A DNA stretch of 64,000 nt, taken from assembly GCA_040756055.1 (NCBI GenBank), contig JBFLZR010000002.1, positions 522,411-586,410 of the forward strand, given 5' to 3'. Shown one piece after another: positions 1-9,503 of the stretch. The DNA comes from Candidatus Zixiibacteriota bacterium. GTDB lineage: Bacteria > Zixibacteria > MSB-5A5 > GN15 > FEB-12. Each line of letters opens with the position of its first letter. Position 1 is the stretch's first letter. The translations under genes were made by a program, and so were the position numbers. The notes below the pieces were generated by a model. It made no database searches. It was not told the DNA's origin and saw nothing but the letters and a program-made list of their open reading frames with translations.

Positions 1-311
1 CAACTGCTCAGCATTGAGAAAGGCTCAATTGAACAAACTAACCGGTGTCGCGATAATCACTTATCGAGCCGAACCTGACGGCCCATTATTAATGTGGAGA
101 ACTCTGGCGTGGCATTTCCTTGAGACGTAATGTCGGACGACTTGCCGGGATCTGCGACGGCAAAGATTGCGAGGGCCGCAACCGTTGCCGGCTGTGTCTC
201 GTAAGGCTAAAAAGAGCAGAAAGTTGACGTCAACAGTGGGCGGTCTTTCGCCGATTGTGTAGTGAGTCGCGAAGGACCGAGTTTTTCAGTACCGAAACAT
301 GGAGATCCAGC
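1..311. other. Intergenic leader upstream of the DUF5916 gene
   Basis: No gene can be supported here. One frame stays open from the window edge to a stop near base 130 (about 43 codons), which could be the tail of an upstream gene, but its translation is not recognisable. A perfect 12-bp palindrome, GTTGACGTCAAC, lies at 223-234, about 78 bases before the next start codon, and could be an operator. Confidence 0.3.
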
Positions 312-2588
312 ATGTCAAGAGTATGCGTAGCGGTCGTGTGTCTGCTTCTGATAGCATCGACCTCACAACCTTCCTCGGTGATAACCGAAAGCGATTTCGT
401 TCCACAATTCAATCCGACACTGAAAGCTCATCGCGTAAATGGTGAGATTAAAATCGATGGTCAGTTAAATGACGCCGGATGGCGGGGGGCACTGCCGGCC
501 GGCAATTTCACCGAACACTCTCCCGGCGATGAGATCGCTCCGCCGGTTCGGACGGAAGCTTTCGTGGCATACGACGAGGACAATCTTTATCTGGCGGCTG
601 TCTGCTATGCGGATTCGAGCAAGGTGCGCGCCAGCATGTGCGAGCGAGAACGCATCTTCGATGATGACAATATCGGGTTCTTTTTCGACCCGTATGGCGA
701 CGCCACCAGGGCATATATCATTAACATAAATCCCCACGGCATACCGTACGACGCTCTGTGGTCAGCCAGCTACGGAGAAGATGACAATTTTGACCTGATG
801 TTCGAATCGAGAGGAATTGTGACTGACTCGGGTTATCAGGTGGAACTGGCTATTCCCTTCTCAAGTCTTCGCTTTCCCAACAAGCCGGTGCAGCAGTGGC
901 GGTTCGATTTTTACCGCCATCACCTTCGCGAAGTACACTATTCGATGTCGTGGGCCACATATGATCAGAACCAATCGTGCTGGCCGTGTCAATGGGGTAC
1001 GGTTACCGGCATCGAAAACGTAAAACCGGGCAAAGGACTGGAGCTTTTGCCCAGTTTCGTGGCGCATCAGTCAGGATCGGTGGCGGACGCCACTTTTCCT
1101 GATACCTCGTTTGCCAACGGAGATATCTACGGTGATTTGTCCATCGGCGGCAAATATGCCGTATCTTCGAATGTAGTGGTCGAGGGAGCTTACAACCCTG
1201 ATTTCAGCCAGATCGAAGCGGATGCCTCGCAGGTGGATGTCAATACAACCTACGCGCTGCAGTACGAGGAGAAGCGCCCCTTCTTTCAGGAAGGGATGGA
1301 CCTCTTCCTGACCTATTTTAACGCTGTCTATACCCGATCAATCAACAATCCGGATTATGCGGCCAAGGCCTCGGCCAGATTCGGTCGTACGGCATTTGCG
1401 GCGCTCTCGGCCCACGATGAGCAGAGCCTGAGTATTCTTCCTTTCGAAGAGCACTCGTCGTATGTTCCCCTTAGCAAGACCCTGACGAATATGTTTTCGC
1501 TCAGACAGTCGATCGGCGCCAGCAGCTACATTCGGGGCCTGATGACTGACCAGCGCGTGGACGGCGGCGGTTCGGGAACGCTATCGAGTTTCGACACGAA
1601 GTTGCATTTGAACAAATCGGTTTCACTGCGCGGTCAGTTCATGGCAACCCACACCGAGGAACCGGATGATACGTCGATGACCAGTCATCTGGAAGACGGC
1701 GCTACTTTTGACGACGGCAAGCACACGGTTGCTTTTGACGGTGAATCGTACTGGGGCATCGGCGCTCTGGCGGGGGTCATGTACAATGTAAAGAATTTCT
1801 ATGCTTACAGTCGCGTTTACGAAAGAACACCCACCTATCGCGCCGCCAATGGTTTTCAGCCGCGCAATAATGATCGGCGCTGGATGACCGAGGCCGAATA
1901 TACGATCCGCCCATCCGGAACGATTTTCAGCAGTATCGAACCGGGGGTGGACTTCGCGCGGATATGGAATTTTGACGGTTTGCGCAAGGATGAATGGATA
2001 AGATTCGATTGCGAAACGCAACTCCGCTTCGCCCAGGGCTCTTTCTGGGCCGAGTATCTTTTAAGCCGGGAGCGACTGGGTGGAATCGATTTCCGCGATA
2101 TTCGTGTCTTCACCATAAGCGCGCAAGCCTGTCCGGTGAGGCTGGTCGAAGGCGGATGGACTCTCAGTTACGGCAACATGATCGCCCGCAACTATCTGAG
2201 GATGGGACGCGAAACCAATGTCAATGCGTGGCTGAAGTTGCGGCCAACCGACCGCGTGCTGGCTGAGGTCGATTTCACTTACAATAAGAGCCACGATGTT
2301 GAGACCCGGGAAAAATTCTTCGAAGGACACATCTTGTGGACCAGGCTGGGTTATCAATTCAATCGAGAGCTGTCATTCAGACTGGTGACGGAATACAACG
2401 GTTTCGGCGACCGGTGGAGTGTCGACCCTCTGATTACCTACCGGATCAACCCCTTCTCCACCTTTTACGCCGGGGCCACTTACGATTATGACAAGTATCT
2501 TGACTGTGGCGTGACGAATGACAGGACCATGACCTGCCTTTCGCAACGTCAGTTTTTTATCAAGATACAGTATCTTTTCCAGACGTAA
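312..2588 (+). CDS. DUF5916 outer-membrane protein with N-terminal CBM9-like domain
   Basis: The product is 758 residues. A Sec signal peptide (about residues 1-22) is followed by a carbohydrate-binding-module-9-like domain (roughly 35-220, beginning with the typical 'KIDGQLNDAGW' segment). The rest is rich in alternating aromatic/polar strands, as in the DUF5916 family, which is predicted to form an outer-membrane barrel. An earlier in-frame start exists at 255, but 312 is preferred because GGAG lies 8 bases upstream and the signal peptide begins there. DUF5916 proteins often accompany peptidases and are thought to act at the cell surface, but their ligand is unknown. The gene stands alone and converges on a lipoprotein gene. 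Confidence 0.85.
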   Translation: MSRVCVAVVCLLLIASTSQPSSVITESDFVPQFNPTLKAHRVNGEIKIDGQLNDAGWRGALPAGNFTEHSPGDEIAPPVRTEAFVAYDEDNLYLAAVCYADSSKVRASMCERERIFDDDNIGFFFDPYGDATRAYIININPHGIPYDALWSASYGEDDNFDLMFESRGIVTDSGYQVELAIPFSSLRFPNKPVQQWRFDFYRHHLREVHYSMSWATYDQNQSCWPCQWGTVTGIENVKPGKGLELLPSFVAHQSGSVADATFPDTSFANGDIYGDLSIGGKYAVSSNVVVEGAYNPDFSQIEADASQVDVNTTYALQYEEKRPFFQEGMDLFLTYFNAVYTRSINNPDYAAKASARFGRTAFAALSAHDEQSLSILPFEEHSSYVPLSKTLTNMFSLRQSIGASSYIRGLMTDQRVDGGGSGTLSSFDTKLHLNKSVSLRGQFMATHTEEPDDTSMTSHLEDGATFDDGKHTVAFDGESYWGIGALAGVMYNVKNFYAYSRVYERTPTYRAANGFQPRNNDRRWMTEAEYTIRPSGTIFSSIEPGVDFARIWNFDGLRKDEWIRFDCETQLRFAQGSFWAEYLLSRERLGGIDFRDIRVFTISAQACPVRLVEGGWTLSYGNMIARNYLRMGRETNVNAWLKLRPTDRVLAEVDFTYNKSHDVETREKFFEGHILWTRLGYQFNRELSFRLVTEYNGFGDRWSVDPLITYRINPFSTFYAGATYDYDKYLDCGVTNDRTMTCLSQRQFFIKIQYLFQT

Positions 2589-2621
2589 GAATTTCCATCG
2601 ACCCCTTTTCTGTATGATATT

Positions 2622-2647
2622 GTGGCCGCCTTGGACGAGGCGGCCGC
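2622..2647. terminator. GC-rich hairpin between convergent genes
   Basis: GGCCGCCT pairs with AGGCGGCC around a six-base loop, and wobble pairing extends the stem. There is no T tract on either side, so termination is uncertain; the position between two converging genes is the main argument. Confidence 0.3.
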
Positions 2648-2685
2648 GGCTATTTCGGCGGATTGTTACTGGTAGGCTCAGAGAA

Positions 2686-3093
2686 TCATTGTTTTTTGAC
2701 GCGAAAACTGACCGTGCCAGTGAAGTCTTCCATGGCCACCACTACTGTCCATGAACCCGGGTTGCCCGGTGCGGAAACATCGGTGACACCCGATTGAAGA
2801 TTTGCCTGGTACACCTGGATACCATCGTTGTCCAGCAGGATCAGCGCGGCAGAGCCACCCAGGCGAGCGCTGGAGTGATCGATGAGGGCGGAGGTGCCGG
2901 TATTGGTCCAGCTATAGGTCAGGCGGGCGGTAACGGTGTACAACTCGCCTGCCCAGAAGGAAAACGTATCAACCTTGCTGAGAACCTCGGGGTCGAGATT
3001 GTTGGTGTCTTCGTCGGTGGCTCCACATCCAAAGAGCGCCAGTATCACTAAGAGGCTTACAAGGAGTATCGAAATCCGAAAAAAGGGGTTCAT
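2686..3093 (-). CDS. Small lipoprotein, paralogue of the one at 6535-6942
   Basis: The product is 135 residues. A hydrophobic signal ends in a lipobox-like 'LALFGC', so it is probably a lipid-anchored periplasmic or surface protein. The mature part is beta-rich and contains 'YSWTNTGTSALIDHS' and a 'GSWTVVV' strand, matching the 135-residue lipoprotein about 3.5 kb away over its whole length. The reading frame is open further upstream, to 3501, but that extension overlaps the divergent DUF2339 gene; the start at 3093 places the signal peptide correctly. No known family is recognised. The repeated core suggests a small beta-sandwich that may bind another envelope component, which is inference. 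Confidence 0.75.
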   Translation of the reverse strand: MNPFFRISILLVSLLVILALFGCGATDEDTNNLDPEVLSKVDTFSFWAGELYTVTARLTYSWTNTGTSALIDHSSARLGGSAALILLDNDGIQVYQANLQSGVTDVSAPGNPGSWTVVVAMEDFTGTVSFRVKKQ

Positions 3094-3350
3094 TTCAAAG
3101 GTTCCATCTTCAACGCTGTTCAAATAGTAACCGAAAAAGTCGGGTATTCTGTTGGTGAATATAACACATAATCTTGCTTTCGCCAATTTAACAATTATAC
3201 AGTCCAAAACAGCCAGTGGCTGACTGGTTTCAGGGAGTTTCGAGATGCTGGAGCCGTGTCCGGTTACCGCTCTTGATTGTTGTTGATTCAGCGACTTCAA
3301 TTGTCGCAACTTGATAGTGGGAACAACCTGTAGCCAATAAGGAGTGGGGG

Positions 3351-5501
3351 ATGGAGAATAACGAAGACAAGTCACTGGACCAGAGAGTCCTGCGTCTTGA
3401 AAAAACTGTTGCAGACCTGAAACTGATGATCGAGCAACTGCTTGCCGGGCAGCGTCAGCAGCAACCTCAATACAGCACGCAGGTTCCCCCTCCACCGGCA
3501 TTCACTGCCAAACCGGCGCAGTCTGCCACACCGCCCGTAGCGTCAGCCGCTCCGGATACGACACCGAAAAGACGCAGCCCTGCCCTGTCTTTCGAACTCC
3601 CGGATCACATGAAGAAGGTCGAGTTCTGGCTCAACAAGGTGGGCATCGGATTGCTTTTGTTCGCGGTAGCTTTTCTGTTCAAGTACTCAATTGATAAAGG
3701 ATGGCTGACACCGTGGGTTCGGGTTGCCTTCGGTCTGGGGCTCGGTGTCATTCTTGTGGCGCTGGGGTTTCGCACTTACGAAAAGCGACGCCATTTCAGT
3801 CTCGTGTTTATGGGCGGCGGGATAGCCACTTTCTATATCACCGCTTTTGCGGCTTTCCAGAGGCTGGCGATTGTCTCACACACCACCGCCTTCGCCTTCA
3901 TGACGCTCGTAACCCTTTTTGCGCTGCTGATTTCATTGAGACAGAACGATTCGATACTCTCGCTCATTGGAGCGGTTGGCGGGTTTGGAACACCTTTTAT
4001 GCTTTACACCGGCAGCGGGAATATCCCGGCTCTCGTTCTCTACAGCAGTATCCTGGCAGCGGCAACGAGCGCCATCTACTTTTACCGCGGCTGGCGATCG
4101 CTCATGTGGTTGACTGTCATCAGCGGCTGGAGCATACTGCTCATAGCCCTGATCAATGGTGTCTATGATGTGTCTTCAGTGGCTCTTGCCGACCAGAGGG
4201 CTATTCAAGCCGGAGTACTTTTCGCCGTCGTAGTTTTCTGGATCGTGCCATTGTTGCGACAGGTGATGCGTGGAACCACTCCAGCCGCTCTTTCAATGCC
4301 CGAGGGGAAATTGCCAACGCTGAAGCAGGTCTTCGGGGCGGTATCTGACGGCCAGACTCACTGGCTGACGATTTCGACTCCCCTGATCGCCCTGGGAATG
4401 TCGCGGCTCACCTGGCCGGAGCCATCCGATGTGTACTGGGGATGGGTCACGATGGTCGGCGCGGCTGTGTATTGGATCGTGGCTTACTACCTGAGCCGGA
4501 CAGAAAGACTGAAAGATATTTCATACATTCACACCCTCGTGGGTGGGCTTTTATTTACGATTGCCCTGTGTCTTCTTTTCGACGGTGACACCTTGTTCTT
4601 CGCCGTCGCCACGGAGGCAGCCGTGCTGCATCTGATTCACCATCGCACGGGGAATCTCGGCGCCTCGGTGGGCGGACACGTCCTGTTTGCCATTCTGGCG
4701 ATGCTGCTCATACAAAGAATAGCCGAGCCGCTTAGAGACGCCGCGCCGCTTGTGAACGCAAGGGCGCTGGCTGATATCTGGACCGTTGCCCTGGCAGTGG
4801 GACTCTCCTACGTATTTAAGCCGGTCATTCTAAAACGGATTTATTTCATAGCCGGAGCCTTTTGCCTGGCGGGATGGTTCCTCAGGGAACTCACCGGCAG
4901 TCTTCCTTTCGTCATCATAACCGTCGAGGCCTTCATATTCCACATCGAGGCAAAACGCGTCGAGGATGAGACTCTCCGGATGGGAGCGCACGTATTCGCG
5001 GTCCTTCTCGGCCTGTGGCTGATTGGTCGTCTGGCCGGAAATCACCCCGACACAACCGCTGTATTCAGCGCCTACGCGCTCAGCAACCTGCTGGCAGTAG
5101 TAATGGCCGGTGTTGTCGCATGGCTCTCGAAGAAAAGGGTAACGCGAGTTTCGTACGGTCTCGCCGCTCACGCCCTCTTCATGGGCTGGCTTCTCAGTGA
5201 GCTGGTAACACTTCACGAAGGACAAGGGTACGTGACAATTGCCTGGGGCGTCTACGGCGCGATACTTCTTATACTCGGGCTCCGGCGAGCCACGCCCGGA
5301 CTTCAAACAGTGGCGCTGGTGACATTGCTGGTAGTGGTCGGCAAACTCTTTCTGGTGGATTTGGCGCACCTTCAGGCGATATTCAGAATATTTCTCTTTA
5401 TGGGGTTCGGCGCCGCATTTCTGGCGCTGAGTTATTATTTCAGGGCGCTCTGGAAATCTGATAAAGACAAGGGGGGAAATTCGAGCCGGACGCCTACCTG
5501 A
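3351..5501 (+). CDS. DUF2339 polytopic membrane protein
   Basis: The product is 716 residues. A short N-terminal coiled coil (about residues 5-35, 'LDQRVLRLEKTVADL') and a proline-rich linker are followed by some twenty hydrophobic helices from about residue 95 to the end, the hallmark of DUF2339 proteins. These are inner-membrane proteins of unknown function. The start is supported by AAGGAG about 7 bases upstream. The last 8 bases overlap the convergent gene on the other strand. Flanking lipoprotein genes on the minus strand suggest an envelope role, but nothing shows a substrate. Confidence 0.85.
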   Translation: MENNEDKSLDQRVLRLEKTVADLKLMIEQLLAGQRQQQPQYSTQVPPPPAFTAKPAQSATPPVASAAPDTTPKRRSPALSFELPDHMKKVEFWLNKVGIGLLLFAVAFLFKYSIDKGWLTPWVRVAFGLGLGVILVALGFRTYEKRRHFSLVFMGGGIATFYITAFAAFQRLAIVSHTTAFAFMTLVTLFALLISLRQNDSILSLIGAVGGFGTPFMLYTGSGNIPALVLYSSILAAATSAIYFYRGWRSLMWLTVISGWSILLIALINGVYDVSSVALADQRAIQAGVLFAVVVFWIVPLLRQVMRGTTPAALSMPEGKLPTLKQVFGAVSDGQTHWLTISTPLIALGMSRLTWPEPSDVYWGWVTMVGAAVYWIVAYYLSRTERLKDISYIHTLVGGLLFTIALCLLFDGDTLFFAVATEAAVLHLIHHRTGNLGASVGGHVLFAILAMLLIQRIAEPLRDAAPLVNARALADIWTVALAVGLSYVFKPVILKRIYFIAGAFCLAGWFLRELTGSLPFVIITVEAFIFHIEAKRVEDETLRMGAHVFAVLLGLWLIGRLAGNHPDTTAVFSAYALSNLLAVVMAGVVAWLSKKRVTRVSYGLAAHALFMGWLLSELVTLHEGQGYVTIAWGVYGAILLILGLRRATPGLQTVALVTLLVVVGKLFLVDLAHLQAIFRIFLFMGFGAAFLALSYYFRALWKSDKDKGGNSSRTPT

Positions 5502-6405
5502 TGCGTTCTTTCAACCAGTCTATTTTGTCCTGCGGTCCTTTCAGGCGAGTAGGCCAGTCTTCACCCATATTTTCTGAGGAGACGACGCATCTCAGGGTGA
5601 CAACATTTTCGATTGAGTCGAAAGGTCTGACGGCACCGTACTGCTTTTCGAAAAAGACGGGATAGTTGTAGCTTTCAGGAAGTTGCCGCATTTCATCACG
5701 ATTGATGCTATTGAGCACAGCCCCGGTTAAAGCTGTCTGGTGGAGGAAGACATTTTTGGTTCGGTCCGAGGCGCACATCTCCGCGAGAGCCTCGTCGCGA
5801 CACAGTTTTTCAAAATCTTTGACCCATCGGCGTAGAATCCCGCACTGCGGTCTCACCACTGCCAGACCGCAGTGGAAATACGCGCGGATCGTCTGCTGGT
5901 CAGCCGGAGTGACCATCGGAAAGAGCATATCATCGGTCAGTCCCAGCAGAGTATAAATGCGGCCCCAGAAATCATCCGGCGGAGCGCCATACAGCGAGCC
6001 GGACCGATTGTGCATGACCGGAACATAGGCGAGTTTGATGTCCGGTGCGAAAGAGAAGTCATCCGGCTCGGATAGTATTATCGTGTCCTCATCCATCCAT
6101 ATTAAAACGGACTTTCGTCTCTCGGCCTCGGCCTCGGCCTCGCCCGCCGCATAGACTTTCCCGGCGTAGAAAAGCTTTCGGGCCTGCGCCGGTACGGCGC
6201 AGGCGGTGCTTTCGATACCAATCCCATCCAATTTTTTCAGTGAGTCGCTATCAATCGAGGCGTGATCGGGATAGTATATGCTTATCGGTGTACCCTTGAA
6301 CCCACCGCCAAATTCATTGAGACTGTCAAATAATCGGATGATGTTTTGAATGTCCGACTGTGTTTCGATATACGACGCCAGCATGAATCGGTCCGCTGTG
6401 GGCAC
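5494..6405 (-). CDS. Putative nucleotide-sugar transferase-like protein
   Basis: The product is 303 residues, with no signal peptide or membrane helix. It begins with a Rossmann-like strand ('FMLASYIET'), carries an acidic 'WMDEDT' segment near residue 100 that resembles the DxD metal site of GT-A glycosyltransferases, and later 'YFHCGLAVVRP', like the conserved 'FNSGL' strand of that fold. The assignment to a glycosyltransferase-like fold is inference from these motifs. The start is GTG at 6405 with a strong AGGAGG upstream. A GGCCTC hexamer repeat near 6123-6142 encodes an alternating Glu-Ala run; length changes there would stay in frame. The gene overlaps the convergent DUF2339 gene by 8 bases. 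Confidence 0.65.
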   Translation of the reverse strand: MPTADRFMLASYIETQSDIQNIIRLFDSLNEFGGGFKGTPISIYYPDHASIDSDSLKKLDGIGIESTACAVPAQARKLFYAGKVYAAGEAEAEAERRKSVLIWMDEDTIILSEPDDFSFAPDIKLAYVPVMHNRSGSLYGAPPDDFWGRIYTLLGLTDDMLFPMVTPADQQTIRAYFHCGLAVVRPQCGILRRWVKDFEKLCRDEALAEMCASDRTKNVFLHQTALTGAVLNSINRDEMRQLPESYNYPVFFEKQYGAVRPFDSIENVVTLRCVVSSENMGEDWPTRLKGPQDKIDWLKERIR

Positions 6406-6534
6406 ACTTCCTCCTCAGCCGTTGATTGGTGGCATGACTTTATATACAATAGTCGTGATATCCGGGCAAGTTGTGCATTACAAATCGTTGCCCGTGTCCG
6501 GGCAACTGGCCGCTTGCGTCGCTGACAGCTGAAG

Positions 6535-6942
6535 CTACAACTTCTCGGCCCGGAAATTCGAGGTACCATCGAATTTGACGAATGTTACCCTGATCGTCCA
6601 GGCGCCGGCCGCTCCGACCGAGGTCGTCTCCACCCCGCTCGGTTTCAGAGCACTGGTGTAAACCTGCACACCATTGGCGTCCAGGATGGTTACAGCCGCG
6701 CTTCCGTCCACGGTCGCTGTCGAATGGTCGATGGTTGCGCTAGTACCCGTGTTTAACCATGAGTAATTCAAGGTTGTGCTGACATCGGTAGCCGCGGTGA
6801 TCTGAAATTCGAAAGCATCCTGGTTGTTGACGATTTCCGGTTGAAAGGCGCTGATCGGATTTGAGTCGTTACATCCCGCCAGCAACACTACCGCCAGCAA
6901 AACCAGTGGTGCCGTCACGATTGCTGCTAATTGCTTGTTCAT
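6535..6942 (-). CDS. Small lipoprotein, paralogue of the one at 2686-3093
   Basis: The product is 135 residues with signal and lipobox ('VLLAGC'), then a beta-rich domain. It shares with the other copy the core 'YSWLNTGTSATIDHS', a 'GSAA...LD.NG.QVY' stretch and the C-terminal 'GTSNFRAEK', at the same total length, so the two arose by duplication. It lies upstream of, and on the same strand as, the glycosyltransferase-like gene (129-base gap), so the two may be co-transcribed. Function is unknown; an envelope location is the only firm statement. Confidence 0.75.
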   Translation of the reverse strand: MNKQLAAIVTAPLVLLAVVLLAGCNDSNPISAFQPEIVNNQDAFEFQITAATDVSTTLNYSWLNTGTSATIDHSTATVDGSAAVTILDANGVQVYTSALKPSGVETTSVGAAGAWTIRVTFVKFDGTSNFRAEKL

Positions 6943-7132
6943 ACTTAGTCCCTGCCTGAATTAGAGGTTCCACAACTTCTTGCGGTGCGGCAACGGCCAC
7001 AAATTGGACCGGCCAAGACCACTTTAGTTTATATAACAACGGAATGTCAGCGGTGGTGCCCGGCCGACCAAAGATGACACGTAACAGATTGTTTAACTGC
7101 GGGTTAGATCGGCGGCTCGGGCGCGGATTTTT

Positions 7133-8326
7133 CTATGCTCCGACGAGGGTGTGGACGGTGATTTCGGAGCGGGCCCCGATCCGAATTTGCGGGCCCCAGT
7201 AGCCGGTTCCACGGCTTACGTAAATGCGAGTGCCGTTGAAGTCGTGAAGACCCGACAGGTACGGCTGGCTCATTCGAGTCAGGAAGTGATACGGCTCGTA
7301 CTGTCCGCCGTGAGTGTGGCCGGAGATGACATAGTCGTATCCGGCTTTCGAGGATTCGAAGATACTCTTCGGCTGGTGGGCCAGAAGAATTCGCGGCAGA
7401 TTAACCGGAGCGCCGGTTATCGCTTTGTGCGGATCCGATAAATGACTGGGACTGAATTGCCCGCCGGAGTAATCGGTAACGCCGGCCAGTATAAGCTGCC
7501 CCTCTCCCCTTTGGACAATCCTGTGCTCATTGAGCAAAACCGTAAAGCCCAGCCGGGCCGTTTCCTCCACCCATTGCTCCACTCCGGAATAGTATTCATG
7601 ATTGCCGGTGATGAAAAACATCCCGTGCGGCGCTTTCAAATCAGCCAGCGGGGCAGTATCGTGCCCGAGCTGCTCGACCGAACCATCCACCAGGTCACCC
7701 GTCAATGCAACCAGATCGGGTTTCAGGCTGTTGACAGTCTCGACCACATACTGGACGAAGGGCCGTCTGATAGTCTGGCTGACGTGGATGTCGGTTATTT
7801 GAACGATACGCAGACCCTCGAGGTCTTTCGGCAGATTCTTAATAGGAATTGTCAACTCGACAATAGCCGGTTTGCGAAGGGCTTCATACATTCCGTAGGC
7901 CATAAGACCACCGGTCACCGCCAGCAGCCCGGCATTGACAGAATTCATAACCAGCGCTCTTCGCAAAGGATCGATCGCTTTGGCCGAGGCAGCTCCCGCG
8001 CCGATCAGGTGAGAGGAGAACTCAACTGTCTTCTGGACGATGGTAATCAGGGCGTAGGCGACATCGCGAAGAAATACTATCGCGAACAATAGAGTGAAGA
8101 ATCCGAAACTGAGGTAACCGATCCAGGCGATGATGTTGGTCCATTCGCCCTCGATATTGTTGAAACGGAAGACAACCGGCATGAACGGCAGCACAAGCAG
8201 GACAATCAGCAATCCCCACACGAGGATGTTTACCGGTGTACTGAACGCTGCCGGGACTATAAAACGCCAGCCAACATAGCCGTACATCAGGCTCAATACC
8301 AATATGACGACAAGGAAAAATGACAT
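7133..8326 (-). CDS. Membrane-anchored calcineurin-like metallophosphoesterase
   Basis: The product is 397 residues. Four hydrophobic helices fill the first 150 residues. The remaining part is a metallophosphoesterase of the YkuE/YaeI type, with the metal-binding motifs in order: 'ITDIHV' (DxH), 'LTGDLVDG' (GD), 'ITGNHEYY' (GNHE), 'LLAHQP' and 'SGHTHGGQ' (GHTH). All expected ligands are present, so it should be an active two-metal hydrolase. Relatives act on phosphodiesters or on UDP-2,3-diacylglucosamine-like lipids; the substrate here is not evident. The catalytic domain follows the fourth helix and its side of the membrane cannot be decided. No strong ribosome binding site is seen. Confidence 0.85.
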   Translation of the reverse strand: MSFFLVVILVLSLMYGYVGWRFIVPAAFSTPVNILVWGLLIVLLVLPFMPVVFRFNNIEGEWTNIIAWIGYLSFGFFTLLFAIVFLRDVAYALITIVQKTVEFSSHLIGAGAASAKAIDPLRRALVMNSVNAGLLAVTGGLMAYGMYEALRKPAIVELTIPIKNLPKDLEGLRIVQITDIHVSQTIRRPFVQYVVETVNSLKPDLVALTGDLVDGSVEQLGHDTAPLADLKAPHGMFFITGNHEYYSGVEQWVEETARLGFTVLLNEHRIVQRGEGQLILAGVTDYSGGQFSPSHLSDPHKAITGAPVNLPRILLAHQPKSIFESSKAGYDYVISGHTHGGQYEPYHFLTRMSQPYLSGLHDFNGTRIYVSRGTGYWGPQIRIGARSEITVHTLVGA

Positions 8327-8387
8327 AACTGCTTAGAGGACTAAACGCACAGTCGGGTCCGGAGGTTCCTTACGGCCGACACCCGTC

Positions 8388-9131
8388 CTAAAACCTCCAC
8401 ACCGTACCAATCGTCAGATAGTGAAACAACGCGAAATTGTAAACTTCGTCGTTGTCGGCGCCGCCTTCGAGTACCCGGTAACCAATTTTGAAGTGGGCTT
8501 TCTCTGAAGGTTTCACATACAGGGCGAAAAGAACATCCTCGGCTCTCCCCTGCGGCGCGGCCAGAGCGTCACCTTCGAGCAAAAGGCTGGTCTTTTCACC
8601 GATTTGCCAGTCAGTTTTGAAATTTATGAGCGGGACGAAACCAACGTTGGTCTTTTCACCGACTTTGCCATCACCCCACAGCGTTATAGCGGCGTCGCGG
8701 ATCTTGGCGGTCACGCCGATTCCGAGATTCAACCGGGAATTCCGGCGGAAATCGTATCTGTAGGTGAGACGATAGGAGTCGAATCTGTAGCGCGAGTCGA
8801 TGAAGCTGCCGGCCGCGAATTCTTCGCCCGCGAACTGTATCGTTCGGTCGATGTTACCTTCGGAGTCGATTCGAAGCGGGGCTGCCAACACGGAAAGACT
8901 GTGTTTCTCGCCGGCGTAGTAGGTCAGACGGATTCGTCCGACAAAACGGCTCTGAGCATCAAGGTCTTTCGAGAGCGAAAATTCGGTTCCCGTGTTGCCG
9001 GGTATGCGAACATCGTTGTAGCCCGGCATTACGTACGCCGTCTCGAAATCCATCTCCCACTTCACCCGGGCGCTTAGCGATGCAGCCGCCAGAATCAAAC
9101 CTATCGATAGTAGTACTGAGCGAACCAACAT
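8388..9131 (-). CDS. Exported beta-barrel-like outer-membrane protein
   Basis: The product is 247 residues with a Sec signal peptide (cleavage probably after 'SLSA') and then alternating amphipathic strands throughout. It ends in 'TIGTVWRF', a C-terminal phenylalanine typical of outer-membrane barrel proteins recognised by BamA. The start at 9131 is chosen over an upstream GTG/ATG region because GGGAGG lies 7 bases before it and the signal peptide begins there. No specific family is recognised; size suggests 10-12 strands. It sits 61 bases upstream of the phosphoesterase gene on the same strand, so the two may form a transcription unit. Confidence 0.7.
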   Translation of the reverse strand: MLVRSVLLSIGLILAAASLSARVKWEMDFETAYVMPGYNDVRIPGNTGTEFSLSKDLDAQSRFVGRIRLTYYAGEKHSLSVLAAPLRIDSEGNIDRTIQFAGEEFAAGSFIDSRYRFDSYRLTYRYDFRRNSRLNLGIGVTAKIRDAAITLWGDGKVGEKTNVGFVPLINFKTDWQIGEKTSLLLEGDALAAPQGRAEDVLFALYVKPSEKAHFKIGYRVLEGGADNDEVYNFALFHYLTIGTVWRF

Positions 9132-9503
9132 AATAGCCTCCCTTGCTAATCTTATTCTCTCAAAACAATAGCACACCGGGCATCACCACGCCAGCTAATA
9201 ATCATTCGAGTCCGTTGAAAACAGACCCCGCTTAGTATATATAGCGGTGCTGAAGCTATGGCTCCAAAGAGGTCGGGGCAAGAATTCGAAAATAGTATCT
9301 GGATTTCGTCGAAGCGACGTATTTAATTGTGTCATGAAGGATAAGGCGGTCATGCCCCGCGCGGCGTTACGATACGCGATTAAAAAGATGCCCGCCCCTT
9401 TGCGAAAACGGGCCATGGCCAAACGATAAATCACAATCTCGTCACACTCAGCAACAAACGGACATCCCGAAATGACGGGAGCAAGAAGGCAAGGAGCGAT
9501 GCC
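9132..9503. other. Divergent intergenic region
   Basis: This 372-base stretch separates the barrel protein gene from the iron-sulfur protein gene. A 31-codon basic open frame (9334-9429) has no ribosome binding site or recognisable product, so no gene is called. An A/T-rich patch near 9232-9243 (TAGTATATATAG) could contain a promoter element, but no convincing -35/-10 pair was found. Confidence 0.4.

Noticed and set aside
2-130. Open frame running in from the window edge as a possible end of an upstream gene
   Set aside because: About 43 codons with no recognisable sequence; cannot be told from chance.
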